A DNA stretch of 64,000 nucleotides, taken from NCBI GenBank assembly GCA_965211775.1, contig OZ242974.1:310001-374000 (forward strand), written 5' to 3'. Made by a program: the position numbers and the translations under genes. The stretch is from Thiodiazotropha sp040506975. GTDB lineage: Bacteria > Pseudomonadota > Gammaproteobacteria > Chromatiales > Chromatiaceae. This document shows, piece by piece, positions 55,966-64,000 of the stretch (position 1 is its first letter; every line of letters starts with the position of its first letter). The notes beneath the pieces were generated by a model, which saw nothing but the letters and a program-made list of their open reading frames with translations, did no database searches and was not told the DNA's origin.

Positions 55966-56994
55966 CCTGATTACTCATGAGGCTCAGCTATTGAGCCTGT
56001 GGTGCAAGCATAATGGAACCTACTGAATAAAAGAGGATTTCATCATGCCGAGAAATACTATTCAATTTCAAAAAGGTCTTGGTTTGCACGATTTTCTGGA
56101 ACAATATGGGACCGAGGATCAGTGTCGACAGACATTGTATGATTTGCGCTGGCCGACGGGCTATGTCTGCCCTGAGTGCGGCAACACAACAGGCTGTGAA
56201 CTCAAAAAGCGTCAGATATATCAATGTCACAAGTGCCATCATCAGACTTCCCTGACCGCCGGCAGCATCTTCCATGGCACCAAGCTGCCGCTGAGAACGT
56301 GGTTTCTTGCGATCTATCTGTTGACCCAACGCAAGAAAAGTATCTCGGCGCTGCAACTTTCCCGCGAAATCGGGGTGAACTACAATACGGCCTGGCGACT
56401 CAAGCATAAGTTGATACAGGTGATGATGGAACGTGAGCGTGGAAAAAAACTGGCCGGTCGCATCGAATTGGATGATGCTTATCTCGGAGGCGAGCAAGCC
56501 GGTAAGCGTGGTCGTGGGTCGCGCAACAAAATCCCTTTCGCAGCTGCTGTTGAGACGACGCGGGACGGCAGGCCCATGAAAATTCAACTGCGTCGTGTAA
56601 GGGGCTTCCGCAAACGTGAAATCGCCCGCTACGCCCGCTCCTGCTTGATGCCTGGCAGCGAAGTCTTTACCGATGGGCTTTGGTGCTTTAGTGGCGTGAC
56701 AACCGCTGATTGCCATCATAACCCCATGGTGACGGGTGGTGGGCGCCAAAGTGTCCAGTATTCGTGCTTCAAATGGGTAAACACGATGTTGGGTAATGTC
56801 AAAAACAGTCTGTTGGGTACTTTTCATGCGATTCGAGATAAACATGTGTCGCGTTATCTTGCTGAGTTCGAATATCGGTTTAACCGCCGTTTCGATTTAC
56901 CCGCCATGATTGAACGATTGCTTTTTGCCGCTCTTCGCACTCCACCTATGCCATATCGCCTCTTGAGAATGGCTGAGGTTTAGGGGTAATCAGG
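55966..56994 (+). mobile_element. IS1595-family element, copy F (1029 bp)
   Basis: Target duplication AAAACTTT (55958-55965, 56995-57002). It lies in the GAF part of the LuxR-type gene. Confidence 0.95.
56045..56983 (+). CDS. IS1595-family transposase (copy F)
   Basis: 312 residues, intact, but the most diverged copy: Ala-to-Thr in RQTLYDLR, Met-to-Ile in KHKLIQVM and Val-to-Ala in IPFAAAVE. Confidence 0.94.
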   Translation: MPRNTIQFQKGLGLHDFLEQYGTEDQCRQTLYDLRWPTGYVCPECGNTTGCELKKRQIYQCHKCHHQTSLTAGSIFHGTKLPLRTWFLAIYLLTQRKKSISALQLSREIGVNYNTAWRLKHKLIQVMMERERGKKLAGRIELDDAYLGGEQAGKRGRGSRNKIPFAAAVETTRDGRPMKIQLRRVRGFRKREIARYARSCLMPGSEVFTDGLWCFSGVTTADCHHNPMVTGGGRQSVQYSCFKWVNTMLGNVKNSLLGTFHAIRDKHVSRYLAEFEYRFNRRFDLPAMIERLLFAALRTPPMPYRLLRMAEV

Positions 56995-57208
56995 AAAACT
57001 TTTGGTTTGCTTGATAAGAGAAAAGTTCTTTTGTTTTGTGCTTTTCATCTAGCAAATACATACCGAAAGCATCGGCATCCACAAACTGAGGCGTGGTTGC
57101 AAAAAAGGTTTTTTGCAACTCTTCCAGGGATCGGCTCCGATGAATTCGCGATACGGCCAGCGCAAGTGATTCTTTATTGATAATTGAGCTTGAATTTAGC
57201 ATCAGCAC

Positions 57209-57788
57209 CTGATCTGAATGGTTTCTTTAAAATATAGCGTTAATCCTCGTCTTTATAGCACAATCTTCTGATGGGACAATTTTTATCATTATTCCGTCAT
57301 TCAATAAATATCCGCCAACACTGCTGTCCGGTTAGATTGAACCAAGGCTGCTTTATTCATCCCATTTTGACACAGTGTGGGTGCAGGCAACTTATTGAAT
57401 AAAAAGAGATAACGTAATAGTACGGTATTATCACAACTGCTCATACTGATTTCGAGACATAAATTCTAAACCCTTGGAAAACAACATCATAGCAATGTAA
57501 ACATGTAAACCGTAAACAAGAAATCACCCATCCTAACCTCCTATTTCCTTTCAGGAAAATCAAGATAACCAATCAAGTTTTTTGTAAAAGCTGATACTGT
57601 GAAGCCGTATACGCCATTTTGCCAGTAATTCCGACACCGTTTCGCGTTCTGCTTGTGTGATGTCTGGATTAAACTCCCACTCATTGAGCAAGGCGCTCGT
57701 CCTGATTACCCTCATTTTAGCAGGCTAATAGGTAACATTTCATCGCACCACTCACACGGTCCGGAATTTTTCAGAGGTTTCTTTATGT
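57209..57788. other. 580-bp AT-rich gap with possible IS relics and a doubtful small ORF
   Basis: At 57320-57329 ACTGCTGTCC equals the terminal bases of the IS4 element at 51792 and continues GGTTA, as in related IS4 ends, so a solo end is possible. A 51-codon minus-strand frame (57715 to 57560; LLNEWEFNPDITQAERETVS) has no recognised domain and no clear ribosome site. Nothing else supported was seen. Confidence 0.3.
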
Positions 57789-58350
57789 TCAGCCGTCACT
57801 GGTGATCTGTTTGATCAATGCCTGCAGGGTCTCTTCGGCCTGGCTGTTCTCCACTTGGCAGGTACCCGCAGCCTGATGACCTCCACCGCCGTATTTGAGC
57901 ATTAGTTCGCCCACATTGGTTGTGGAGCTACGATCGAAGATCGATTTGCCTGTCGCGAAGACGGTATTCTGCTGTTCCAGTCCCCAGATCACGTGGATGG
58001 AAATGTTGCACTGGGGATAGAGTGCGTAGATGATAAAGCGGTTACCCGCCCAAATCTGCTCCTCGTCGCGCAGATCGAGCACCACAAGATTTTCATGTAC
58101 TGTGGCGCAGCGCTTGATTTGTTCCTTGAATTTGGCAGCCTGTTCAAAATAGAGGTCGACCCGCTCTTTCACGTCCGGAAGCACGATGATTTCATCGATA
58201 GTGTGGTCCTTGCAGGCGTCTATCAGGTCCATCATCAGGGCGTAGTTGGAGATACGAAAATCATGAAAACGGCCAAGGCCGGTACGTGCATCCATCAGGA
58301 AGTTGAGTAATTCCCATCCCTTGGGTTCGAGTACCTCTTCCATATTAAAT

Positions 58351-59379
58351 CCTGATTACCCCTAAACCTCAGCCATTCTCAAGAGGCGATATGGCATAGG
58401 TGGAGTGCGAAGAGCGGCAAAAAGCAATCGTTCAATCATGGCGGGTAAATCGAAACGGCGGTTAAACCGATATTCGAACTCAGCAAGATAACGCGACACA
58501 TGTTTATCTCGAATCGCATGAAAAGTACCCAACAGACTGTTTTTGACATTACCCAACATCGTGTTTACCCATTTGAAGCACGAATACTGGACACTTTGGC
58601 GCCCACCACCCGTCACCATGGGGTTATGATGGCAATCAGCGGTTGTCACGCCACTAAAGCACCAAAGCCCATCGGTAAAGACTTCGCTGCCAGGCATCAA
58701 GCAGGAGCGGGCGTAGCGGGCGATTTCACGTTTGCGGAAGCCCCTTACACGACGCAGTTGAATTTTCATGGGCCTGCCGTCCCGCGTCGTCTCAACAGCA
58801 GCTACGAAAGGGATTTTGTTGCGCGACCCACGACCACGCTTACCGGCTTGCTCGCCTCCGAGATAAGCATCATCCAATTCGATGCGACCGGCCAGTTTTT
58901 TTCCACGCTCACGTTCCATCATCACCTGCATCAACTTATGCTTGAGTCGCCAGGCCGTATTGTAGTTCACCCCGATTTCGCGGGAAAGTTGCAGCGCCGA
59001 GATACTTTTCTTGCGTTGGGTCAACAGATAGATCGCAAGAAACCACGTTCTCAGCGGCAACTTGGTGCCATGGAAGATGCTGCCGGCGGTCAGGGAAGTC
59101 TGATGATGGCACTTGTGACATTGATATATCTGACGCTTTTTGAGTTCACAGCCTGTTGTGTTGCCGCACTCAGGGCAGACATAGCCCGTCGGCCAGCGCA
59201 AATCATACAATGCCTGTCGACACTGATCCTCGGTCCCATATTGTTCCAGAAAATCGTGCAAACCAAGACCTTTTTGAAATTGAATAGTATTTCTCGGCAT
59301 GATGAAATCCTCTTTTATTCAGTAGGTTCCATTATGCTTGCACCACAGGCTCAATAGCTGAGCCTCATGAGTAATCAGG
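58351..59379 (-). mobile_element. IS1595-family element, copy G (1029 bp)
   Basis: Target duplication TATTAAAT (58343-58350, 59380-59387). It is in the same orientation as the DHH gene it interrupts. Confidence 0.95.
58362..59300 (-). CDS. IS1595-family transposase (copy G)
   Basis: 312 residues, intact. One silent change (TTGCCGCTG read from CAACTTGGT side, near 59060) distinguishes it from copies B and C. Confidence 0.95.
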   Translation of the reverse strand: MPRNTIQFQKGLGLHDFLEQYGTEDQCRQALYDLRWPTGYVCPECGNTTGCELKKRQIYQCHKCHHQTSLTAGSIFHGTKLPLRTWFLAIYLLTQRKKSISALQLSREIGVNYNTAWRLKHKLMQVMMERERGKKLAGRIELDDAYLGGEQAGKRGRGSRNKIPFVAAVETTRDGRPMKIQLRRVRGFRKREIARYARSCLMPGSEVFTDGLWCFSGVTTADCHHNPMVTGGGRQSVQYSCFKWVNTMLGNVKNSLLGTFHAIRDKHVSRYLAEFEYRFNRRFDLPAMIERLLFAALRTPPMPYRLLRMAEV

Positions 59380-59758
59380 TATTAAATTGAGCGGCATCGC
59401 CTTTGTCCACTGCCTCCATCATCTCATCCCACTTTTTTGGGAATACATCATGGCCGCCATAGTGGCGCCAGACCACTCGTGCGGCAGAAGGGGCTTCCGG
59501 GTCGATGATATGATTGTCCCGCTGCTCGTTGCGGATGATTTCCGACGAGTGATGGTCGAAAGCCAGATGGACACCCTCAACAAAGGGAAGATTGGTGGTG
59601 ACATCGCTACCGGAGATGTCTATTTTACCATCCTGCATATCCTTGGGATGGACAAATTTAATATCTTCGATGATTTCCAAATGTTTCAGCAAAACGGCAC
59701 ATACCAGCCCGTCAAAATCACTTCTGGTCACCAGGCGGAATTTGGTTTCGGCGCCCAT

Positions 59759-60064
59759 GAAAAGCTCCTGAATCTCACAATTTGATGGTTCAATAGTTGA
59801 TAAAAGAGTTATTTCTTCTTTCTCCCTCAGTCATCGGCTTGGTAGTGGGATTCTTTAGTCAAAGATAAAAACGGGGTGGATTTCCAAACTCCGGTTGGCA
59901 GGTCTCCTTGGATACACCTTTCGCAAAACTACAATCCAAATAATTTACTACCTGTTAACAGTCAGGAATTTGCGATCAGCTTCACATCATCCATGACATC
60001 GGTACGATATTAATTTCACAAGCATGATTCTTTGCTCGAACTTTCAGGGACGATGTTATAGCCA
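59759..60064. other. 306-bp divergent spacer
   Basis: Lies between the DHH gene and the sulfotransferase-like gene. No gene was seen. Promoters for both must lie here, but no strong hexamer pair was found. Confidence 0.35.
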
Positions 60065-61111
60065 TTGAGATCCCTGATGAAAAAGATTCCCAAACAAAGC
60101 AAACGCTTGCTTTTCAACCACTACCTGTGGAACAAACGCATCAACCAGAAATATATGCCTCATGCGGGTTATATGGGCAATGGCGGTGACATTCATTTGA
60201 TACTGGGTGTTAATGGTACTGGCATCAATCATCTGACACAGCTTCTGTCACAACCATTACCCAACAGCCGCTTTATCCACAATCCACTTGCAAAGTTTGA
60301 GCCCAAACTGACCCTCTCCAATCATGATGACAGATTGGCAATTCCCTATCATAAAGAGTTGACAGCAGACCACCCCTTGAACCGCGTCTACCGGATTTAT
60401 GCTGAACATAATCTTGCGGATACCAATTACGATTTACTGCTGATGGAGAACAAAAAGATACCTCGGGTTTTACTCATCATGAAAGAGACGCATGGCCTGC
60501 TGGCGACTGAAGCCCTGTTACGGGAATTACAGTGTCATGCCCTTTTTTATATAAGCGACCCCGTCATACTTGCCGAGCAGATCTATTCGCGGGAGGGATT
60601 AAATACCCCCTATCTCGATTTGGAGAGTGAAGCCGTTATGGAATCCCGGTTTCTGAAGCGCTTTCTATCTCACGATCTTCGCCCAATACTTCATGCCTAT
60701 AAATTGATACAGCGTCTGCCTTCACGACGTCAACGCCGTGTGCAGATGAAAATTTTCACTATTGCCTTGCTCCAGCATATGTTTCGTATGCTGGCAGCTC
60801 GTTATCCTGAATTGGCGTCCGTCGTGGATTTTGATTGCATAGAGAACGATCCAAAGCGTATGCAGTTCCCCCTTGTCAATTGGCTGGGCGCGGACAGTCT
60901 GGAACGTTCAGAACGTATACTCGATACTGCAACCTTCAAGCCGGATCGGCAGATGTCTCGACGCTGGACACGGTCATGGCCGGAAACAGTCAACGCCTTT
61001 GAAGTTCTCTCCGCCAAGGATGTAAGACTGGTGTACAAAATCTTGATTGATCACGAATTGATGCGTGACGAAGGTAAGCGTAAAACCTGGGATGAGAGAG
61101 TGGCCGTATGA
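60065..61111 (+). CDS. Sulfotransferase-like protein of unknown substrate
   Basis: 348 residues from TTG at 60065 or ATG at 60077. A P-loop-like start HLILGVNGTGINHLTQLLSQPL resembles the 5'-phosphosulfate loop of sulfotransferases. The segment LQCHALFYISDPVILAEQIYSREGL matches their 3'-phosphate-binding pattern (RDP-like). The similarity is weak and the rest is unlike known families. It could sulfate a surface glycan or lipid. It appears monocistronic. Confidence 0.5.
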   Translation: MRSLMKKIPKQSKRLLFNHYLWNKRINQKYMPHAGYMGNGGDIHLILGVNGTGINHLTQLLSQPLPNSRFIHNPLAKFEPKLTLSNHDDRLAIPYHKELTADHPLNRVYRIYAEHNLADTNYDLLLMENKKIPRVLLIMKETHGLLATEALLRELQCHALFYISDPVILAEQIYSREGLNTPYLDLESEAVMESRFLKRFLSHDLRPILHAYKLIQRLPSRRQRRVQMKIFTIALLQHMFRMLAARYPELASVVDFDCIENDPKRMQFPLVNWLGADSLERSERILDTATFKPDRQMSRRWTRSWPETVNAFEVLSAKDVRLVYKILIDHELMRDEGKRKTWDERVAV

Positions 61112-61149
61112 AACGGCATTGAGCATATGGACCTGAGCGCGATACAACC

Positions 61150-61257
61150 ACGTAAATAGTGTTTTCGCTGATATCCTTCCCACATGCCCCGGGTGTAGCG
61201 TCCAATATTACTCAAGTCTTGAACGGCCTTGTGTGTGAGCCTATATCTGTTTGTCAT
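61150..61257 (-). pseudogene. ParE/RelE-family toxin fragment
   Basis: The frame begins MTNRYRLTHKAVQDLSNIG and continues RYTRGMWEGYQRKHYLR, the typical first third of a ParE toxin, then changes to unrelated sequence. About 60 residues of a normal ParE are missing. The start overlaps the stop of the antitoxin relic as ATGA, as in intact parDE pairs. Confidence 0.7.
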
Positions 61258-61430
61258 TCCCCGTCCGATGAGCTCAATAGTCCATCCATAGGATAATTCT
61301 CTACATACTCAATACCTTACCGCATCTCAGCTTCCGCGAGATATGGCTGAAGGACGGCAATCTTGCTGTTTCGCTCTTCCATATGACGCAATGCATCACT
61401 TACAGCTTCACAGATAAGCCCGACATACAA
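61254..61430 (-). pseudogene. ParD-family antitoxin relic
   Basis: The frame reads EAVSDALRHMEERNSKIAVL, then QPYLAEAEMR, a TAA, then GIEYVENYPMDGLLSS. The parD C-terminal pattern (SEAVRDALR, EER, internal GI..V) is recognisable, with one internal stop and a lost N-terminus (another stop further upstream). The relic lies in a 312-bp stretch that otherwise has no gene. Confidence 0.65.
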
Positions 61431-61726
61431 TCGCAACAGCTAAATCTCCGAAGATGTAACCCTCGCAGAGCGTGGGAGTAAATGAAGTTGAACCCATGTC
61501 GCCTAACGTATAGATTGGCCATGCAATGCATACGAACAAACCGACTCAATAGAATATACCGCTACAGGAATGCGCGACCTACAAGACCTCGAACTCATCA
61601 TCAGTTCCGGCACCTCCATTCTCTTCATCGAAAGTGATGACGAAAGGCAGGTAGAGACCCTCTTCGAACGCCTTGCAGCCCAACTGGGTCGTCAGCTGCT
61701 GCGCTGGACCGTGGCCAGCGGATTAA

Positions 61727-63294
61727 CCCGCATGTTTCATCCGTTTTTAAATTTAGCCGGTGATATGGCCAAGCTTGGATGGTTCGCCCTCACTGGGAAC
61801 CAAACCTCTATCAAGCCCTGATTTTCCACCCTCCGGGCAGACTCCCCCTTACCCCCATTGTTGATCAACGTGCCGGGGCAGCACTCTGCCGGGCTATCCC
61901 GGCTTGAGTCGTGCCGCCACCTGGAAAAACAGCGCCTGATAGGGATAGGTGCTGGAGAGCAGGAAGCGGATCCGTCGCGTGTTGCGAATGATGACCGCCC
62001 CGATCTTGAACAGTTTGAGCCGGATCGTGGTCATCTGTGCACGCGCCAGTTCCGTGCCCTTCAGCGCGAGGCGCCGGATGGCCTCCATCAGCACATAGGC
62101 CAGACTGGACAGCAGTAGACGAAACTGATTGGCCCACCAGTAATGCGCGCTGGTGCGATCGGCGAACAGCCCCAGTTGCTGCTCCTTGATTCGGTTCTCC
62201 ATGTCACCACGGGCGCAGTAGAGGTCATCGTAAAGGCGCTGTTTGTCGCCGGCCAGGTTGGTGACGATGAAGCGTGGATTTGGCCCCTTGTCGGTGACCT
62301 CCAGTTTGGCGATCACCTTGCGACGCGTCTTCCAGGTGCTGGCGGCATAGTGAAACTGAAAGAATTCCCGCATCTTCATGCCGGTTCGCTTCGCCAGTTC
62401 CTCAACCCACTGCATGGGCTCACGGATACACCGCAGCAAGGCGTCATTCTTGGCGATGCCCACGATATAGCCCACAGCGTTGCGCTCGCACCAGCTGAGC
62501 ATGTGGTGACGGCAAAAGCCGCTATCGCCCCGAAAGATGATACGCACTTCAGGCCAAGCCCGGCGCAGGCGTTTGACCAACAGCGCCAGAATCGCCCAGG
62601 CATGCTTGGGCGCATCGATCCGGCTGGGCCGCAGATAACTCACCAGCAGTTGATCGCCACAAAAGACATACAGGGGCAGGAAGCAGTAGTGATCGTAGTA
62701 GCCGTGAAAGAAGCGGCCTTCCTGGCGGCCATGCACCGGATCATCCGTGGCGTCGAAATCCAGGATCAGCTCATCGGGTGGTGCATCATATGAGGCAATG
62801 AACTGCTCGAGCAGTAGGTTGTGGACATCAACGGCAACCCGGCGATCGACCCGGTTCTCCAGCCGACAAAGTGTCGACTGGCTGCCCAGTACCTCCTCGC
62901 GTTCGATCGAGCTCTGTAGGGCCGGGTCGGTGCGTAGTGTCTGATGGTCGTTCAGATCTTCATAACCCAGGCAGAGCCCATAGGCTCGCTGGCGCAACAG
63001 GCTCAACTGGCTGTGTTCAATATAGCGGGGATCTCGCGGGTCGGGGATGACCGCATCAACCGCCTCGAGCAATCCCAGACGCCTGTCGATCTCACGCAGC
63101 AGCAACACGCCGCCGTCCGAGGTGATATCGCCACCGGAAAACTCGGCTTGAACCTTACGGCGTTTTAGGGCTGGAAAATCAAAGGCAGTCTGGGTACAGT
63201 TTGTCACAGGCAAAATCCTTTCGATTACAGTGTAAGCAACTGAATTATATCGAAGCATCAGGATTTTGCCTTTTTAATGCGTGAAATATTGGGG
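61727..63294 (-). mobile_element. IS1380-family element, copy 3 (1568 bp)
   Basis: Target duplication TTAA (61723-61726, 63295-63298). Full length, like copy 1. With TTAG or CTAA at the other copies, the target pattern is YTAR or similar. Confidence 0.93.
61894..63213 (-). CDS. IS1380-family transposase (copy 3)
   Basis: 439 residues from the TTG at 63213, matching copy 1. One base change upstream makes an ATG that would extend the frame by 15 codons, but the extension covers the ribosome site and is probably not used. One amino-acid difference from copy 1 (Val to Ala in LLRQRAYGL). Confidence 0.93.
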   Translation of the reverse strand: MPVTNCTQTAFDFPALKRRKVQAEFSGGDITSDGGVLLLREIDRRLGLLEAVDAVIPDPRDPRYIEHSQLSLLRQRAYGLCLGYEDLNDHQTLRTDPALQSSIEREEVLGSQSTLCRLENRVDRRVAVDVHNLLLEQFIASYDAPPDELILDFDATDDPVHGRQEGRFFHGYYDHYCFLPLYVFCGDQLLVSYLRPSRIDAPKHAWAILALLVKRLRRAWPEVRIIFRGDSGFCRHHMLSWCERNAVGYIVGIAKNDALLRCIREPMQWVEELAKRTGMKMREFFQFHYAASTWKTRRKVIAKLEVTDKGPNPRFIVTNLAGDKQRLYDDLYCARGDMENRIKEQQLGLFADRTSAHYWWANQFRLLLSSLAYVLMEAIRRLALKGTELARAQMTTIRLKLFKIGAVIIRNTRRIRFLLSSTYPYQALFFQVAARLKPG

Positions 63295-64000
63295 TTAACC
63301 AATCTGCACACCAACCAGACCACCCACCTGACCATCAAGGAGCCCTCCAGGGTACTCGCCGAGCTGGCGGGTCGTACAGCGCCCGCCATCTACATGCTGA
63401 TGGATATCCACCACTGGCTGGACGACCCCCTGACCCTGCGTCAACTCAAGGAGATCGCACTGGGAAACCCGTCGCAGACCCTCGTGCTGATCAGCCACAA
63501 CGCCGAGATACCTGACGAATTACGCTCGCTCTCCACCAGATTCGAGCTCTCGCTGCCGGACCGCAATGCCTTGAAGCAACTGCTCCAGGCAGAGATCCGG
63601 GAGTGGGGACGCCATAACAATCGCAACGTCAAGGCAAATCGCGAAGTGATCGAGCCCATGCTGAGCAATCTCTCCGGCCTCAGCCTGAGGGACGCCAGAC
63701 AACTGATACGCAACGCCATCTATGACGACGGTATGCTGACGGAGAACGATCTCGATGACCTGGCAAAAACAAAGTACCGCCTGCTCGACAGTACCGGCGT
63801 GCTCTCCCTCGAACTCGACAGCGCCAAGTTCAGCCAGGTGGCCGGCCTCGCAAACCTGAAACGCTGGCTGGAGCAACGCCGCGCCATCTTCGTGGCGGAA
63901 CGACCGCCGAGCGGACTCGACCTTCCCAAGGGGATACTCCTCCTGGGCGTACAGGGCGGCGGCAAGAGCCTGGCCGCCAAATCGGTCGCCGGCAGCTGGC

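Larger units (their letters stand above)
55401..57208 (-). pseudogene. GAF-LuxR transcriptional regulator interrupted by IS1595 copy F
   Basis: N-terminal fragment 57208-56995 (GTG start, or ATG at 57202; LEELQKTFFATTPQFVDADAF, a GAF-like opening) and C-terminal fragment 55965-55401. Removing the IS and one AAAACTTT gives a 256-residue protein (NQKF-LTEYEDVRR). The C-terminus is a LuxR-type helix-turn-helix (FSPRLQEVLQLAMTGASNRVIADRMSIPENTVRHHI). It was probably the regulator of the adjacent nitrilase and flavoenzyme genes; this is inference from position. The insertion removes the link between sensing and DNA binding. Confidence 0.87.
57789..59758 (-). pseudogene. DHH-family phosphoesterase gene interrupted by IS1595 copy G
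   Basis: The N-terminal fragment (59758 to 59380) has the DHH-family opening RLVTRSDFDGLVCAVLL and the metal motif HLAFDHHSSE. The C-terminal DHHA1 part (58350 to 57789) ends GELMLKYGGGGHQAAGTCQVE, the usual nucleotide-binding GGGGH. Removing copy G and one TATTAAAT restores a 310-residue frame (AAQFN-MEEVLEP). Relatives are annotated as exopolyphosphatase-related or NrnA-like nano-RNases. The enzyme must be inactive in this form. Confidence 0.9.
61570..64000 (+). pseudogene. Ycf46-like AAA+ ATPase gene interrupted by IS1380 copy 3 (runs off the right edge)
   Basis: The start MRDLQDLELIISSGTSILFI (61570) runs into the IS after 51 codons. After it (63295 on) the frame resumes NLHTNQTTHLTIKEPSRVLA. 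Removing the element and one TTAA joins them exactly (SGLT-NLHTNQ). The N-terminal region contains IYMLMDIHHWLDDP and LVLISHNAEIPDEL, typical of the inactive N-terminal AAA-like domain. It then reaches the Walker A of the second AAA+ domain, GVQGGGKSLAAKSVAG, at the window end. In cyanobacteria and bacteria Ycf46-type proteins have a role in CO2-related responses, but function here is not established. Confidence 0.8.

Noticed and set aside
57701..57711. CCTGATTACCC as a solo IS1595 end
   Set aside because: Only 11 bases match, there is no duplication and no partner end, and the next bases differ from both IS ends.
1..64000. General read-through or recoding of TAG in this genome
   Set aside because: Three in-frame TAG codons were noticed (cbbO, the cNMP gene, transposase copy E). 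However, trpG, tas, cbbQ and the IS1380 transposase all end normally at TAG, and the copy E change is clearly a mutation.
1..64000. tRNA, rRNA or CRISPR arrays
   Set aside because: No cloverleaf-like sequences, rRNA signatures or regularly spaced direct repeats were recognised by reading. A dedicated scan could still find a single tRNA.

Overview
The window comes from a GC-rich gammaproteobacterial chromosome. The best guess is an autotrophic sulfur oxidiser, possibly a symbiont. The guess rests on a complete qmoA-qmoB-hdrC-hdrB module (partner of APS reductase), a CbbQ/CbbO-type Rubisco-activase pair, an rpe-gph-trpE-trpG neighbourhood as in Pseudomonas-like gammaproteobacteria, a yhfA-crp pair, and an unusually heavy, recent load of insertion sequences. 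No organism name can be read from the sequence. No tRNA, rRNA or CRISPR array was seen.

Layout. 1-6000: a DUF885 fragment, yhfA, crp, tag and a glyoxalase-like (VOC) gene broken by an IS1595-family element, then an IS1380-family element nested in a 157-bp MITE. 5850-16330: tryptophan and pentose-phosphate genes on the minus strand (rpe, gph, trpE, trpG, then trpD, trpC). The trp genes are split between trpG and trpD by a 4.8-kb block holding an HD-GYP protein, an IS1595 copy and an Aer-like chemoreceptor. 16570-24670: housekeeping and small genes (DUF3530, lytic transglycosylase, DUF350, djlA, CbiM-like permease, tas, DUF6763-like, a 66-codon gene broken by IS1380, Rieske protein, PfkB kinase). 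24700-29580: a giant cyclic-nucleotide-binding, rhodanese and coiled-coil reading frame cut by an in-frame TAG and an in-frame TGA. 29790-40170: Ggt-like protein, chalcone-isomerase-like protein, HU with a histone-like tail, retropepsin-like protease, MlaC-like protein, cbbO/cbbQ, and a receiver-PAS-PAS-GGDEF-EAL protein. 40450-45690: the qmoAB-hdrCB operon with a terminator.

45700-60000 is a visibly more AT-rich accessory region. It holds a four-gene operon (secreted NTF2-like protein, SDR, cytochrome c, Tat-exported FAD oxidoreductase), a divergent nitrilase-family gene, a GAF-LuxR regulator and a DHH phosphoesterase. Five IS1595 copies and one IS4-family element lie in it, and most of them interrupt genes. 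The right end carries a sulfotransferase-like protein, a decayed parDE pair, and a Ycf46-like AAA+ gene broken by a third IS1380 copy.

All seven IS1595 copies are 1029 bp long with perfect 8-bp target duplications. All three IS1380 copies have 4-bp duplications. Removing each element and one duplication restores an uninterrupted reading frame in every interrupted gene. This points to a very recent transposition burst that is inactivating accessory genes, while the core sulfur, carbon and tryptophan genes are untouched.
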